From: Rhodocyclales bacterium GT-UBC | GTDB lineage: Bacteria; Pseudomonadota; Gammaproteobacteria; Burkholderiales; Rhodocyclaceae | DNA: 64,000 nucleotides | Direction of reading: 5' to 3' | Assembly: GCA_003583745.1 (NCBI GenBank) | Contig: QXPY01000002.1 | Location: 390,436-454,435 of the forward strand | Shown: piece after piece, positions 46,543 to 58,108 of the stretch | How the letters are laid out: the number at the start of each line of letters is the position of its first letter | How positions within the stretch are numbered: the stretch's first letter is position 1 | The notes under the pieces: model-generated | What the model was told of the DNA's origin: nothing | The model's database searches: none | The model's input: only the letters and a program-made list of their open reading frames with translations | Made by a program: the position numbers and the translations under genes

Positions 46543-47172
46543 TCAATCGGCCGCCGGCTCGTCCCACTCCGCAACATGGCGCATGGCGCGCAGGATGAGC
46601 CGGACGCCCAGGACATAGACGGTATATTTGACCGCCTTGCCGAGCAGCAGCGCCAACACGATGGCCAGCGGATTGAGCTCGCTCAGACCGACCAGCACCA
46701 CCGCCGGCAACTGCGGCACGGGCAAGGCGGCGATCACCGCCAGTGCCACCTCGCCATGGCGCTCGATCCAGAAATTCGACTGCTCCCACAACAGGTTTTC
46801 GCGGAGCGCCGGAAACCAGGTATCCACCACCTCCAGGCCAGCCGTTCGCACTATCAAGATCAGGCTGGTGGCGCCGATCACCGCCCCCAGCGTCGAGCCG
46901 GCAATCACGCCACGCCAGCGATGCGGAGCGAACACCGTCGCGGCGACAATCACCGGGCCGAAGGGATAGAGGCTGGTACCGGCCGAAATGATGGCCAGCA
47001 GGGCCACCAGCAGCGGGTAAGCCGGCGCGTGGCGGATGCGGAACAGCAGACGACTGCCGGCATCGAGCTGATGTTCGGCCTGCAGGCTGGCCGTGTAGTA
47101 GCGAACCAGAGCCGCCAGGCCGCAACGCTCGGCCAGCCGATGCACACCGCGCATCAGGCGGTCATGCCGCAT
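46543..47172 (-). CDS. Small VTT/DedA-like membrane protein
   Basis: The 209-residue protein has about five hydrophobic segments and a DedA/SNARE-associated-like pattern: PFGPVIVAATVFAPHRWRG, GSTLGAVIGATSLILIV and ALPVPQLPAVVLVGLSELN. Such proteins are thought to scramble or flip lipids. Similarity is moderate, so the family call is tentative. Its 3' end is 7 bp from pldA's stop. Confidence 0.6.
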   Translation of the reverse strand: MRHDRLMRGVHRLAERCGLAALVRYYTASLQAEHQLDAGSRLLFRIRHAPAYPLLVALLAIISAGTSLYPFGPVIVAATVFAPHRWRGVIAGSTLGAVIGATSLILIVRTAGLEVVDTWFPALRENLLWEQSNFWIERHGEVALAVIAALPVPQLPAVVLVGLSELNPLAIVLALLLGKAVKYTVYVLGVRLILRAMRHVAEWDEPAAD

Positions 47173-47247
47173 GGCGAGGCTGGAACAGGACGTGACAAGG
47201 CATGCCCGAATCTTAACCGGATGGCCTCAAACCGGCGCGACACGGGC

Positions 47248-47275
47248 AAAAAAAGGGAGCCCGAGGTGGGCTCCC
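47248..47275 (-). terminator. Intrinsic terminator of the beta-oxidation/acetate transporter operon
   Basis: GGGAGCCC and GGGCTCCC pair around a five-base loop, followed on the minus strand by seven T. Confidence 0.9.
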
Positions 47276-47338
47276 GAAAGGATAGAACGACGGGTGCTGT
47301 TCTCCCGCTATCCCACCCGCAGAGTGACTTTTTCCGTC

Positions 47339-47974
47339 TTACTTGGCCGGTCCCTTGTGGATGAAGCCGAAAGGCTTGCCAAGCGGCACCAGGGTGCGAC
47401 CGAAGTAGCTGTTGAGGAAGATGGCGCCGGCGGTGTAGAAGCCGAGCAGCGAAATCAACAGCTCCGACCAGGCAGCCAGGGCCGAGAACAACGGCGGATT
47501 GACGCCGAGAATCGACAGTGCCAGCGAAGGCAGCAGGATGTTGATCAGGACCAGGATGATGGCGAACATCTTGTTGGCTTCGAAAGCCGCCACCATGATG
47601 AACAGCGAGAAGAAGAAATAGCCGAGACAGGCGTAGGCGAGTTGGCGCGGGTCGGACTTGGCCGGATCGACCGGGCCCATCCAGCCCTGCGAAATCGCCC
47701 AGTGCATGGCCACCGCTGCCCAGAACAGGCCGTAGGCGCCGAGCACGATGGAACCGAAGTAATTGTTCTTCTTGAAGTCGATGCTCGACGCCCAGATCTG
47801 GGCTAGAGAGCCGAGCAACAAGGCCCACGGAATCAGGTAGGTCGAACCCGTCGTCCAGCCCATTTTCTGGGAGGCGGCGACGAAGGTGACCATGGACAGA
47901 CCGAACACCCCCAATGCGGTCGGGTCTGACATGATGATCTTTGTTTCGGTTACAGCCGATGCTTGCGCGCTCAT
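47339..47974 (-). CDS. AceTr/SatP-type (GPR1/FUN34/YaaH) acetate transporter
   Basis: The 211-residue membrane protein has six hydrophobic segments and the family features DPTALGVFGLSMVTFVAAS (aligning with the NPAPLGL motif, with Asp/Thr replacing Asn/Ala) and an NYFGSIVLGAYGLFW stretch. It probably moves acetate or succinate with protons. It ends the minus-strand operon carrying etfAB, acyl-CoA dehydrogenase and ETF-QO and is preceded by a small membrane peptide gene. Confidence 0.88.
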   Translation of the reverse strand: MSAQASAVTETKIIMSDPTALGVFGLSMVTFVAASQKMGWTTGSTYLIPWALLLGSLAQIWASSIDFKKNNYFGSIVLGAYGLFWAAVAMHWAISQGWMGPVDPAKSDPRQLAYACLGYFFFSLFIMVAAFEANKMFAIILVLINILLPSLALSILGVNPPLFSALAAWSELLISLLGFYTAGAIFLNSYFGRTLVPLGKPFGFIHKGPAK

Positions 47975-48080
47975 GGTGAATCCTTATGTTGTGGTTATTG
48001 GAACTGCATCGAACTTCCCCGCGCTTCAGCCCCCGGACAACCCCCTGAAAACACATGTCCGGGTGCCCGTCCGTATCACC

Positions 48081-48245
48081 TTAGTGAGCGGACAGTGCTG
48101 GCTTGAAGGCAGTGAAAATCATGAACAGGTAATACGGAATCAGCACGGTCAGATAAATCCCGAGAGCGATTCGTGTCCGCACGCCGAGCCCCTCGCTCAG
48201 TCGCGGCCTGTCTCGCCTTCGCGTTGCCGACCGTACCGTTTCCAT
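48081..48245 (-). CDS. 54-residue single-span membrane peptide
   Basis: A short frame between the ETF-QO and acetate-transporter genes starts ATG at 48245, preceded by a strong GGGGAGGGGG site, and stops TAA at 48081. The product has a very basic N-terminus (METVRSATRRRDRPR) and one hydrophobic span (IALGIYLTVLIPYYLFMIF), so the N-terminus should be cytoplasmic. The shape resembles DUF485-type partners of acetate permeases, but similarity is weak. It could be an accessory to the transporter encoded 106 bp downstream. Confidence 0.6.
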   Translation of the reverse strand: METVRSATRRRDRPRLSEGLGVRTRIALGIYLTVLIPYYLFMIFTAFKPALSAH

Positions 48246-48302
48246 TACCCCCTCCCCTCGAAATTCGCCCGTTCATGACGCCGGGCGGTTCCGCTTCTTG
48301 CA

Positions 48303-49946
48303 CTACATATTCGGATAGTTCGGCCCGCCGCTGCCTTCCGGCACCGTCCAGTTGATGTTCTGGGTCGGATCCTTGATGTCGCAGGTCTTGCAGTGCAGGC
48401 AGTTCTGCGCATTGATCTGCAGACGCGGCTGGCCTTCGTCCTCGCCGAGAATCTCGTACACCCCGGCCGGGCAATAACGCGTTTCCGGCGCACCGTACTT
48501 GGCGTAATTGACGCTGATCGCTACCGACGCATCTTTCAGGCGCAGGTGACAGGGCTGGTTTTCCTCATGGTTGGTGGCCGAGAGGAAGACCGACGACAGC
48601 CGGTCGAAGGTGATCTTGCCATCCGGCCTCGGATAGTCGATCCGGGCAAAGGCGCTCTTCTCGCCCAGTTGGGTGTGGTCGGCATGGTGATGCATGGTCC
48701 ATGGCGCCTTGCCCTTGAAGACATAGGTGTCGATCGCGCCGTAGGCCAGCGCACCAAACAGCCCCCACTTGAAGGCCGGGCGGATGTTGCGCACCTTGTA
48801 CAGCTCATCCCACAGCCAGCTTTGCTTGATCTGCTCGCCGTATTCGCCGGCCTCGGCCCCGGCGTTGTCCTTGCCGAGGTGGGCGAAGACCGCTTCGGCA
48901 GCAACCATGCCCGACTTCATCGCCATATGCGTGCCCTTGATCTTCGGCACGTTGAGGAAGCCGGCCGTATCGCCGACCAGAAGGCCGCCCGGGAAGGTCA
49001 GCTTGGGCACCGACTGGTAGCCCCCTTCCGACAGCGCACGGGCGCCGTAGGAAATGCGCCGGGCGCCCTCGAAATAACCGCGGATCGCCGGATGCGTCTT
49101 GTAACGCTGGAATTCCTCGTAAGGCGACAGCCAGGGATTCTTGTAGTCGAGGCCGACCACCATGCCGACCGAGACCAGGTTGCCTTCCAGGTGATAGAGG
49201 AAGGAACCGCCGTAGGTGTCCGAACTCAGCGGCCAGCCGACGCTATGCACGATCAGGCCGGGCTGGTGCTTGGCCGGATCGATTTCCCACAGCTCCTTGA
49301 TGCCGATGCCGTAGGTTTGCGGATCGACGCCGTCGCGCAGATTGAATTTGGCCCACAGTTCCTTGGTCAGCGAACCACGGCAGCCTTCGGCAAAGATTGT
49401 CTGCTTGGCATGCAGTTCCATGCCCGGCTGGAAGTTGTGGGTCTGCTGCCCATCCTTGCCGATACCGAGGTCGCCGGTCGCCACCCCCTTGACCGAGCCG
49501 TCCTCGTGATAGAGGACTTCGGCGGCGGCAAAGCCGGGATAGATCTCGACGCCGAGCCCTTCCGCCTGCTCGCCGAGCCAGCGGCACAGGTTGCCCAGGC
49601 TGATGATGTAGTTGCCATGGTTGGCCATTTGCGGCGGTGTCGGCAGCTTGTGCGCCCCCGTTTCGGTCAGGAACAGCAGCCGGTCTTCACCGGCCGGCGT
49701 GTTGAGCGGTGCACCGCGCTCCTGCCAGTCGGGAAACAACTCGGCCAGCGCATGTGGCTCGAGCACCGCGCCGGAAAGGATATGGGCACCGATTTCCGAG
49801 CCCTTTTCCAGCAGGCAGACGGAAACCTCCCGGCCCGCCTGCTCGGCCAGTTGCTTGATACGGATCGCCGAGGACAGCCCCGAAGGGCCGCCGCCGATGA
49901 TCACGACATCGTATTCCATGGCATCGCGATCAGTACGCATGCTCAT
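48303..49946 (-). CDS. Electron-transfer flavoprotein:ubiquinone oxidoreductase
   Basis: The 547-residue enzyme passes electrons from reduced ETF to quinone at the inner membrane. The FAD site is [18 protein letters not shown] near residue 12, and the C-terminal [4Fe-4S] cluster is [16 protein letters not shown] with a further Cys in YCPAGVYE. The order and size match ETF-QO (about 550). It begins 2 bp after the acyl-CoA dehydrogenase stop, so electron donor and acceptor are co-expressed. Confidence 0.95.
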   Translation of the reverse strand: MSMRTDRDAMEYDVVIIGGGPSGLSSAIRIKQLAEQAGREVSVCLLEKGSEIGAHILSGAVLEPHALAELFPDWQERGAPLNTPAGEDRLLFLTETGAHKLPTPPQMANHGNYIISLGNLCRWLGEQAEGLGVEIYPGFAAAEVLYHEDGSVKGVATGDLGIGKDGQQTHNFQPGMELHAKQTIFAEGCRGSLTKELWAKFNLRDGVDPQTYGIGIKELWEIDPAKHQPGLIVHSVGWPLSSDTYGGSFLYHLEGNLVSVGMVVGLDYKNPWLSPYEEFQRYKTHPAIRGYFEGARRISYGARALSEGGYQSVPKLTFPGGLLVGDTAGFLNVPKIKGTHMAMKSGMVAAEAVFAHLGKDNAGAEAGEYGEQIKQSWLWDELYKVRNIRPAFKWGLFGALAYGAIDTYVFKGKAPWTMHHHADHTQLGEKSAFARIDYPRPDGKITFDRLSSVFLSATNHEENQPCHLRLKDASVAISVNYAKYGAPETRYCPAGVYEILGEDEGQPRLQINAQNCLHCKTCDIKDPTQNINWTVPEGSGGPNYPNM

Positions 49947-49948
49947 GC

Positions 49949-51727
49949 TCAGAACAGGTTTTCAGGCAGGGCGAAGACCGACTCGGCACCGCCGGTGATT
50001 TCGGCAGCATAGGCAGCCGCGAACGGCAGTTGGTGCGCCGCGAAGTAGCCTGCCGTAGCCAGCTTGGCCTGGTAGAAGTCGTCGCTGCTGCCGGCGGCGA
50101 TCTGCTTGACGGCAATCGCCGCCGACTTGGCCATCAGCCAGCCACCGACGACGATACCGGTCAGCTTCAGGAAGGGCACCGAACCGGCATGCACGGCCTG
50201 CGGATTGCTCTCGTAATTGGCCAGGATCCAGTCGGACGCCTTGCTCAGCGCGGCAATACCGCCCTTCAGCTGGGCAGCGATCGCGGCCAGATTGGTCACG
50301 CCTTCGAGTTCCTGCGCCGTGGCGGTCATTTCGGCGATCAGCGCCTTCATGCCGGCACCCGGCACCTTTTCGCGGGCCAGCTTGCGACCGACCAGGTCGT
50401 TGGCCTGGATCGCCGTCGTCCCTTCGTAGATGGTGGTGATACGGGAATCGCGGTAGTACTGGGCAGCACCGGTTTCCTCGATGAAGCCGACGCCACCGAA
50501 GACCTGCAGCGCGTTCGACGACAGTTCGACGCCCTGCTCCGTGCTCCAGCCCTTGACCACCGGGGTCAGCAGGTCGATGCGGGCCTGGGCGGCGGCATCG
50601 CCGGCATGGGCGCGATCGATCTGGGCGGCGGCATAGTAGGCCAGCGTACGCATGGCTTCGGTGCGCGACTTGACGTCCATCAGCAGGCGACGGACATCCG
50701 GGTGATGCAGGATGGGTTTCTTGCCGTCGGTCTTGTCGCCGATGATTTTGCCCTGGATGCGTTCCTTGGCGTACCACAGGGCGTGCTGATAGGCACGCTC
50801 GGCAATGCCGACACCCTCGAGGCCGACATTGACGCGAGCGTGGTTCATCATCGTGAACATGTAGCCGACGCCCTTGTTTTCTTCGCCGACCAGGTAGCCG
50901 ACGGCGCCTTCGTTGTCGCCGTAGGACATGACGGCAGTCGGGCTGCCGTGGATGCCGAGCTTGTGTTCGAGCGAGGAGCAGATCAGGTCGTTGCGCTTGC
51001 CGAGCGAGCCGTCGTCATTGACCAGGAACTTGGGCACGATGAACAGCGAAATTCCCTTCAGTCCCGGCGGCGCATCCGGCAGGCGGGCCAGCACCAGGTG
51101 AATGATGTTCTCGGCGACGTCGTGCTCGCCCCAGGTGATGAAGATCTTGGTGCCGCTGACCAGGTAGCTTCCATCGCCGGCCGGCTTGGCCTTGGTCGAG
51201 ATGGCGGCGAGGTCGGAGCCGGCATTCGGTTCGGTCAGGTTCATGGTGCCGGTCCAGGTACCTTCGACCATCTTGTGCAGATACTTCTGCTTCAGTTCTT
51301 CGGAAGCGTGGTGGGCGATGGCTTCGATCGCGCCGCCGGTCAGCATCGGGCACAGGGCGAAAGCCATGTTGGCGCCCTTCCACATTTCATTGACCGCCAT
51401 CGACACCACGGCCGGCAGGCCCTGGCCGCCGAATTCCGGCGAGAAGGGCATCGAGTTCCAGCCGGTTTCGGCGAACAGCTTGTAGGCTTCCTTGAAGCCG
51501 GGCGCGGTGGTCACCACGCCGTCCTTGACGACGTGGCCCTGACGGTCGCCGACGCGGTTGATCGGGTCAAGCACGCCGGTGGCGAACTTGGAGGCTTCGT
51601 CGAGGATGGACTCGACCAGCTCGACCGAACATTCTTCATTGCCCGGCAGGGCACAGATTTCTTCGAGACCGGCGACTTCGTTGAGAACGAACTGCATGTC
51701 GCGCAGCGGTGCGATATAGGTGCTCAT
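49949..51727 (-). CDS. Long-form acyl-CoA dehydrogenase
   Basis: The 592-residue flavoenzyme oxidises an acyl-CoA to an enoyl-CoA and reduces ETF. It has [19 protein letters not shown], the FITWGEHD region, the catalytic-helix region [20 protein letters not shown] and an extra C-terminal helical domain of about 130 residues. That extension places it with long ACADs such as DmdC-like or AcdA-like enzymes, not the 380-residue short type. ATG 51727 has AGGAG upstream. It sits between etfA and ETF-QO in one operon. Confidence 0.93.
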   Translation of the reverse strand: MSTYIAPLRDMQFVLNEVAGLEEICALPGNEECSVELVESILDEASKFATGVLDPINRVGDRQGHVVKDGVVTTAPGFKEAYKLFAETGWNSMPFSPEFGGQGLPAVVSMAVNEMWKGANMAFALCPMLTGGAIEAIAHHASEELKQKYLHKMVEGTWTGTMNLTEPNAGSDLAAISTKAKPAGDGSYLVSGTKIFITWGEHDVAENIIHLVLARLPDAPPGLKGISLFIVPKFLVNDDGSLGKRNDLICSSLEHKLGIHGSPTAVMSYGDNEGAVGYLVGEENKGVGYMFTMMNHARVNVGLEGVGIAERAYQHALWYAKERIQGKIIGDKTDGKKPILHHPDVRRLLMDVKSRTEAMRTLAYYAAAQIDRAHAGDAAAQARIDLLTPVVKGWSTEQGVELSSNALQVFGGVGFIEETGAAQYYRDSRITTIYEGTTAIQANDLVGRKLAREKVPGAGMKALIAEMTATAQELEGVTNLAAIAAQLKGGIAALSKASDWILANYESNPQAVHAGSVPFLKLTGIVVGGWLMAKSAAIAVKQIAAGSSDDFYQAKLATAGYFAAHQLPFAAAYAAEITGGAESVFALPENLF

Positions 51728-51755
51728 GAATTTATCTCCTGAATTGTTTTTGGGT

Positions 51756-52685
51756 TTAAACAGCAGCAGCCAGTTGCGGTACGACCTCGAAGAGATCGCC
51801 GACCAGACCGTAATCGGCGACCTGGAAGATCGGTGCATCCGGGTCCTTGTTGATGGCGACGATTACCTTCGAGTCCTTCATCCCGGCCAGATGCTGGATC
51901 GCCCCGGAGATGCCGACCGCGATGTAGAGCTGCGGCGCGACGATCTTGCCGGTTTGTCCGACCTGGTAGTCGTTGGGTACGAAGCCGGCATCGACGGCAG
52001 CGCGCGAGGCGCCGAGCGCTGCACCGAGCTTGTCGGCGAGCGGTTCGAGCAGTTGGTGATAGTTCTCGCCGCTGCCCAGGCCGCGACCGCCGGAAACGAT
52101 GGTCTTGGCGGCACCGAGTTCGGGGCGGGCCGACTTGGTCAGTTCGCGGTTCGTCAGCGTGGTCTGGGCGGTATCGGCGGCGGCGGCGACGCTTTCGATG
52201 GCGGCGGTGTTGCCACCGGCGACGGCGTCGAAGGCGGTGCTGCGCACGGTGATGACCTTGACCGGGTCGGCGCTCTTCACGGTGGCCAGCGCGTTGCCGG
52301 CGTAGATCGGGCGGACGAAGGTGTCGGGCGCTTCGACGCCGGTGATTTCGGAGATCTGGGCGACGTCGAGCAAGGCGGCGACACGCGGCAGCAGGTTCTT
52401 GCCGAAGGTGGTGGCCGGGGCGAGGATGTGGCTGTAGCCGGCCGCCTGGGCGATGACCAGGGCGGTGAGGTTTTCCGCGGTCTGGCTCTGGTAGTGGGCG
52501 GCGTCGGCGACCTTGACCTTGGCGACGCCTTGCAGCTGGGCGGCGGCCTGGGCGGCGGCGTTGCAGTTGCTGCCGGCGACCAGGACGTGGATGTCGCCAC
52601 CGATCTGGGCGGCCGCGGCGATGGTGTTGAGGGTGGCGGCCTTGAGGCTGGCGTGGTCGTGTTCAGCGATGACGAGAATGCTCAT
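51756..52685 (-). CDS. etfA: Electron-transfer flavoprotein alpha subunit
   Basis: The 309-residue subunit holds FAD and accepts electrons from acyl-CoA dehydrogenases. The C-terminal FAD motif includes [39 protein letters not shown] and [17 protein letters not shown]. Gene order etfB-etfA is standard, with only 2 bp between them. Codon use in the 52300-52650 stretch is noticeably repetitive for GCG/GCC-type alanine codons. Confidence 0.96.
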   Translation of the reverse strand: MSILVIAEHDHASLKAATLNTIAAAAQIGGDIHVLVAGSNCNAAAQAAAQLQGVAKVKVADAAHYQSQTAENLTALVIAQAAGYSHILAPATTFGKNLLPRVAALLDVAQISEITGVEAPDTFVRPIYAGNALATVKSADPVKVITVRSTAFDAVAGGNTAAIESVAAAADTAQTTLTNRELTKSARPELGAAKTIVSGGRGLGSGENYHQLLEPLADKLGAALGASRAAVDAGFVPNDYQVGQTGKIVAPQLYIAVGISGAIQHLAGMKDSKVIVAINKDPDAPIFQVADYGLVGDLFEVVPQLAAAV

Positions 52686-52687
52686 GA

Positions 52688-53449
<762 letters not shown>

Positions 53450-53514
53450 GGTTTTTCCTTTTCCGGACGATTCACCCCCTGCCTGCCACGGCATGGCGAC
53501 AGGGGGATGACGGA

Positions 53515-55155
53515 TTACTCGATGGCGAGCGCGGAGTTGGCGTGCTGGCGCAGGACGTACTTCTGGATTTTACCCGTCGAGGTCTTCGGCAGCTCGCCGA
53601 AGACGACCTGCTTGGGCACCTTGAAGCGGGCCAGGTGAGCGCGGCAGTGCTCGATGATTTCGGCTTCGGTGGTGTGCGCGCCGTCCTTCAGTTCGATGAA
53701 GGCAGCCGGCACCTCGCCCCACTTCTCGTCGGGCTTGGCAACCACGGCGGCGGCGATCACCGAGGGATGACGGTAGAGCACGTCTTCGACTTCCAGCGAG
53801 GAAATGTTCTCGCCACCGGAAATGATGATGTCCTTGGAGCGATCCTTGATTTTGACGTAGCCATCGCTATGCACCACGGCCAGGTCGCCGGTATGGAACC
53901 AGCCGCCGGCAAAGGCTTCCTCGGTGGCCTTGGGATTCTTCAGGTAGCCCTTCATCACCAGGTTGCCGCGGAACATGATTTCGCCCATCGTCTCGCCGTC
54001 CCAGGGCACCGGCTGCATCGAAACCGGGTCGAGCACGGTGATCGCTTCCTGCATGTGGTAGCGCACGCCCTGACGGCCGTTGCGGGCGGCCCGCAGGTCG
54101 ATCGGCAGGCGATCCCATTCCGGGTGCTTGGCGCACACCGAAGCCGGGCCGTAGGTCTCGGTCAGGCCATAGACGTGGGTGATGTTGAAGCCCATCTGCT
54201 CGCAGCCTTCGATGATCGCGGCGGGGGGCGCGGCACCGGCGATCAGGCCGCTGACCTGGTGTTCGATGCCCTGCTTCAGTTCGGCCGGGGCGTTGATCAT
54301 CATGCCGTACACAATCGGCGCGCCGCACATGTGGGTCACCTTGTGCGCCTTGATCAGGCCGAAGATCAGCACCGGGTCGACCTTGCGCAGGCAGACGCTG
54401 GTGCCGGCATTGGCCGCCATGGTCCACGGGAAGCACCAGCCGTTGCAATGGAACATCGGCAGCGTCCACAGGTAGACCGCATGTTGCGGCATGCCCCAGG
54501 AAATGATGTTGGAGGCCGAGTTCAGGTAGGCCCCGCGGTGGTGATAGACGACGCCCTTCGGGTTACCGGTGGTGCCCGAGGTGTAGTTCAGCGCAATCGC
54601 ATCCCACTCGCTTTCCGGCAGCTCCCAGGCGAAATCGGGCTCGCCTTCATTGAGGAAGGCTTCGTAATCCTTTTCGCCGAGCGCTTCGCCGCCGGCGAAG
54701 TCGGGATCGAGCGAGTCGATGACCAGGGGCTTCGGCCCTTCGAGCATTTCCAGCGCCGCCTTGATGGTGGCCGAGAACTCGGGGTCGGTGATCAGCACCT
54801 TGGCTTCGCCGTGCGCCAGCTGGAAGGCAATGGCTTCGGCATCGAGACGGGTGTTCAGGGTATTCAGGACGGCGCCGGACATCGGCACGCCAAAGTGGCA
54901 TTCGAACATCGAATTGATGTTCGGCAGCATGGCAGCGACGGTGTCGCCCTTGCCGATGCCGCGCCCCTTGAGCGCCGAAGCCAGTTGGCGGCAACGGTCG
55001 TAGGATTCCTTCCAGGTGTATTGACGATCGCCCTGGATAACGGAAATACGTTTCGGATAAATGAAGGCCGAGCGCTCGAGAAAGCTCAGCGGGGAAAGCG
55101 GGACGTAATTGGCGGGAGTCTGCTCCAGGCCAATGGAATACGGGTTTGCTGCCAC
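53515..55155 (-). CDS. AMP-binding medium/long-chain acyl-CoA synthetase (DmdB/FadD-like)
   Basis: The 546-residue ligase activates a fatty or related carboxylic acid. Motifs are [53 protein letters not shown] and the catalytic lysine in [15 protein letters not shown]. It resembles methylmercaptopropionyl-CoA ligase-type enzymes ([13 protein letters not shown]), a group with broad medium-chain range. The start is the GTG at 55155, which has GAGGAG eight bases upstream; longer frames lack homology. It heads the operon with etfBA, acyl-CoA dehydrogenase and ETF-QO, matching a beta-oxidation role. A 19-bp palindrome lies about 100 bp upstream. Confidence 0.92.
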   Translation of the reverse strand: MAANPYSIGLEQTPANYVPLSPLSFLERSAFIYPKRISVIQGDRQYTWKESYDRCRQLASALKGRGIGKGDTVAAMLPNINSMFECHFGVPMSGAVLNTLNTRLDAEAIAFQLAHGEAKVLITDPEFSATIKAALEMLEGPKPLVIDSLDPDFAGGEALGEKDYEAFLNEGEPDFAWELPESEWDAIALNYTSGTTGNPKGVVYHHRGAYLNSASNIISWGMPQHAVYLWTLPMFHCNGWCFPWTMAANAGTSVCLRKVDPVLIFGLIKAHKVTHMCGAPIVYGMMINAPAELKQGIEHQVSGLIAGAAPPAAIIEGCEQMGFNITHVYGLTETYGPASVCAKHPEWDRLPIDLRAARNGRQGVRYHMQEAITVLDPVSMQPVPWDGETMGEIMFRGNLVMKGYLKNPKATEEAFAGGWFHTGDLAVVHSDGYVKIKDRSKDIIISGGENISSLEVEDVLYRHPSVIAAAVVAKPDEKWGEVPAAFIELKDGAHTTEAEIIEHCRAHLARFKVPKQVVFGELPKTSTGKIQKYVLRQHANSALAIE

Positions 55156-55256
55156 AAATATCTCCTCACGATTCTTGCGAAAGTGCTGTTCTCTTTTTTG
55201 GGGCATCTTGTTTTTATTGGAGAATCGCAAAACACTCTTGCGGAACTATTGGCACA

Positions 55257-55275
55257 ATGTAACGAATCGTTACAT
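55257..55275. promoter_or_regulatory. Perfect 19-bp palindromic operator
   Basis: ATGTAACGA and its exact complement TCGTTACAT flank a single central A. It lies in the 158-bp spacer between the divergent acyl-CoA synthetase operon and the kinase/regulator operon. The form is typical of TetR-family operators, such as those controlling fatty-acid degradation; the protein that binds it is not in the window. Confidence 0.7.
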
Positions 55276-55313
55276 GCCGGATGCCGGCCCCTGGCCTGCA
55301 CTAGAATCGCCCG

Positions 55314-57329
55314 ATGGACGCCACGCCACCGCCCCCCGAAAACGCCTCCCGCTACGCGATGTTGCAGTCCGGACTCGACCTGCTCGACCAGGGCATTACG
55401 GTTTTCGATGCCGAACTGCGCCTGATCGCCTGGAACAGGCCTTTTCTCGAACTGCTCGATTTCCCGCCCGAGATGGCCTTCGTCGGCGCCCCCTTCGCCA
55501 GCTTCATCCGTTTCAACGCCGAGCGCGGCGAATACGGGCCGGGCGACATCGAAGCCCAGATCGCCGAGCGGGTGACGGCGGCCCGCCATTTCGCCCCGCA
55601 CATCAGCGAGCGCCAGCGACCCAACGGCCGGCTCCTGCTTCTGCGTGGAGAACCCTTGCAGGACAAGGGTTTCGTGACTTTGTACAGCGACGTCACCGAG
55701 CAGCGCTACATCGAGAACCTGACCGAATACCAGAACATCCAGCTCGAGGAGCGGGTACGCCGGCGCACCGCCCAACTGGAAAATGCCAACGCCAATCTCA
55801 GCCGCGCCAACATCGAGAACACCCGCATCGCTGCCGCGCTACGCCGCAGCGAAGAACGCCTGCGCCTGATCAACGACACCATCCCGATCCTGATCGCCTA
55901 CGTCGACAAGAACGAGACTTACCAGTACGCCAACAAAGGCTATGCCGACTGGTTCGGCGTACCGGAGCAACGCATCACCGGCGGCGACGTCAGGGCAGTG
56001 ATTGGCGAACAGGTCTATGGCCTGGTCCGCGAATACGTCAGAAAAGCGCTGTCCGGCCAGCAGGTGACCTACGAGTACCAGACCGAGCGCAACGGCCAGA
56101 CGGCCTTTGCGCGCAGCACGCTGGTCCCGGAAATCAGCCCGGAAGGCGAGACCCTCGGCTTCTTCGTCTTCTCGCACGAGATCACCGAACAGAAGCAGAT
56201 GCAGGCGGCGCTGATCCAGGCCCAGAAAATGGAGGCCATCGGCCAGCTGACCGGCGGCCTGGCGCACGATTTCAACAACCTGCTCACCGTCATCATCGGC
56301 AACCTGGCGGCACTGCAGGACCACCGCCCGGACGACGCCGAGATCAACGAATTCGTCGAACCGGCGTTGCAATCGGCCCGCCGCGGCGTGCAACTGATCA
56401 AGCGCCTGCTCACCTTCTCGCGGCAGCAACCGCTGGAACCGCAAGCGGTCGATATCGGCCTGCTCATCGCCAACCTGGGCAAGCTGGTGCGACGCTCGCT
56501 GCCCGAATCCATCGCCGTATCGACCGACCTGCCTTCGCCGATGCATGCGCTGGTGGACCCCGGCCAGTTCGAAAGCGCCCTGCTCAACTTCGCGCTCAAT
56601 GCCCGCGATGCGATGCCGGATGGCGGACGCCTGCACATCGCCGCCCGTCCGGTCGAACTAGACAGCGAGGCCGCCACCTTCGAGGTTGCCCCCGGCACCT
56701 ACGCCATGATCGAGGTAGTCGATAACGGCTGTGGCATGGATGCGGCAACACTGGCCCGCGTCTACGAACCTTTCTTCACCACCAAGCGCTTCGGCCTGGG
56801 CAGCGGCCTCGGCCTGTCGATGGCTTACGGCTTCGTCAAGCAGTCGGGCGGCGGCATCGTCATGCAAAGCCAGCCCGGCCAGGGCACGACGGTGCTGATG
56901 GTGCTGCCGCTGATCCGGCCGGAGCCGGAAATCGAGACGCCACTCGACGACACGCCGCAACGGCTCGACGGCGAACTGGTGCTGCTGGTCGAAGACGATG
57001 CCAACGTCCGTCGCGTCGTCCGCCAGCAACTGACCGGCCTGGGCTACCCGGTGATCGAAGCCGAGAATGGCAGCCAGGCACTGGAAATGATCGAACACAT
57101 CCCCGACATCGCCATCGTCCTGAGCGACGTCATCATGCCCGGCGGCATCAGCGGCCGCCAACTGGCCGACGAAGTGATGCACCGCCAGCCGACAATGCGT
57201 CTGCTCCTGATGAGCGGCTACACCGACGAGAATGACGTCGGCGACAGCGGCCTGCACCTGCTGGCCAAGCCTTTCGACCGCCAGGACCTGGCCCGCGCCC
57301 TGCTGAAAACGAAACGAGACCAGCCATGA
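55314..57329 (+). CDS. Cytoplasmic PAS-PAS hybrid sensor histidine kinase
   Basis: The 671-residue kinase has no membrane segment. It starts with a PAS_7-type domain (LDLLDQGITVFDAELRLIAW), then a coiled coil (about 135-180), a second PAS with PAC, a HisKA box with phospho-His in LTGGLAHDFNNLLTVIIG near residue 316, an ATPase with NFALNARDAM, DNGCGMD and GLGSGLGLSM, and a receiver with phospho-Asp in VLSDVIMPGG near 604. It should sense a cytoplasmic, perhaps redox or ligand, signal. It overlaps the response regulator gene by ATGA, so the two form a pair. Confidence 0.92.
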   Translation: MDATPPPPENASRYAMLQSGLDLLDQGITVFDAELRLIAWNRPFLELLDFPPEMAFVGAPFASFIRFNAERGEYGPGDIEAQIAERVTAARHFAPHISERQRPNGRLLLLRGEPLQDKGFVTLYSDVTEQRYIENLTEYQNIQLEERVRRRTAQLENANANLSRANIENTRIAAALRRSEERLRLINDTIPILIAYVDKNETYQYANKGYADWFGVPEQRITGGDVRAVIGEQVYGLVREYVRKALSGQQVTYEYQTERNGQTAFARSTLVPEISPEGETLGFFVFSHEITEQKQMQAALIQAQKMEAIGQLTGGLAHDFNNLLTVIIGNLAALQDHRPDDAEINEFVEPALQSARRGVQLIKRLLTFSRQQPLEPQAVDIGLLIANLGKLVRRSLPESIAVSTDLPSPMHALVDPGQFESALLNFALNARDAMPDGGRLHIAARPVELDSEAATFEVAPGTYAMIEVVDNGCGMDAATLARVYEPFFTTKRFGLGSGLGLSMAYGFVKQSGGGIVMQSQPGQGTTVLMVLPLIRPEPEIETPLDDTPQRLDGELVLLVEDDANVRRVVRQQLTGLGYPVIEAENGSQALEMIEHIPDIAIVLSDVIMPGGISGRQLADEVMHRQPTMRLLLMSGYTDENDVGDSGLHLLAKPFDRQDLARALLKTKRDQP

Positions 57330-58066
57330 AAAAACCGGAGAGCGCCGACAGCCACAAGCTGATCGCCATCGTCGAAGACGACCCCGACGTCGCCCGCATC
57401 ATCGAGCAGGTGCTCGGCGACTTCGCCTTCCGCACCGTCTGGTGCCGGAGCGCCACCGACCTGCTGCGCCGCATCCGCAGCCTGAGCCCGGATCTCTGCA
57501 TCATCGACCTCGGCCTGCCCGACATGGACGGGATCGAGGTGATGCAGCGGGTGCGCGCCCAAAGCCCTTGCGGCATCATGATCCTGACCGGCCGCGCCCA
57601 TGTCAGCGACCGGGTGATGGGGCTCGAACTGGGGGCCGACGACTACATGCTCAAGCCCTTCGAGCCGCGCGAACTGGTCGCCCGCGTCCGCAGCATCCTG
57701 CGCCGCCGGGAAACCGCCCCGGAGCATCGCCCCGCCTTGCGCGAGATCGCCGAATTCGGCGGCTGGCGCTTCAATACCGGCAACAACACCCTGCTCGCAC
57801 CAAATGGCGAGGAACTGGTGCTCAGCACCTCGGAAGCGGAACTGCTCAAGGTCTTTGTCAGCAATCCGAATCGCATCCTGCAGCGCGAACAACTGATGGG
57901 CAGTCGCGACCTGGCCCCGACCGACCGCAGCATCGACGTCCGTATTTCCCGTCTGCGCCGCAAACTCGAACCGACCGCCGAAAGCTCCGCCTTCATCAAG
58001 ACCGTGTACGGCGCCGGCTACCTGTTCCTGGCCACCGTCAGCTGGCCGAGCGAGAATCCCGGATAG
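57326..58066 (+). CDS. OmpR-family response regulator
   Basis: The 246-residue regulator has an N-terminal receiver (IVEDDPDVARIIEQVL; phospho-Asp in CIIDLGLPDMDGIEV; Lys in DYMLKPFEPREL) and a C-terminal OmpR winged helix (LSTSEAELLKVFVSNPNRIL to YGAGYLFLA). It is the likely output of the preceding hybrid kinase. Its targets are unknown; the divergent acyl-CoA synthetase operon is the closest candidate. Confidence 0.93.
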   Translation: MKKPESADSHKLIAIVEDDPDVARIIEQVLGDFAFRTVWCRSATDLLRRIRSLSPDLCIIDLGLPDMDGIEVMQRVRAQSPCGIMILTGRAHVSDRVMGLELGADDYMLKPFEPRELVARVRSILRRRETAPEHRPALREIAEFGGWRFNTGNNTLLAPNGEELVLSTSEAELLKVFVSNPNRILQREQLMGSRDLAPTDRSIDVRISRLRRKLEPTAESSAFIKTVYGAGYLFLATVSWPSENPG

Positions 58067-58108
58067 AAACCCGCCCGACCGACACTGGCCGCAGCCGATC
58101 GGTGCGCC

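Noticed and set aside
53542..55425. A 627-residue open frame on the plus strand
   Set aside because: It is antisense to the acyl-CoA synthetase and has the Val/Asp/His-rich composition of shadow frames.
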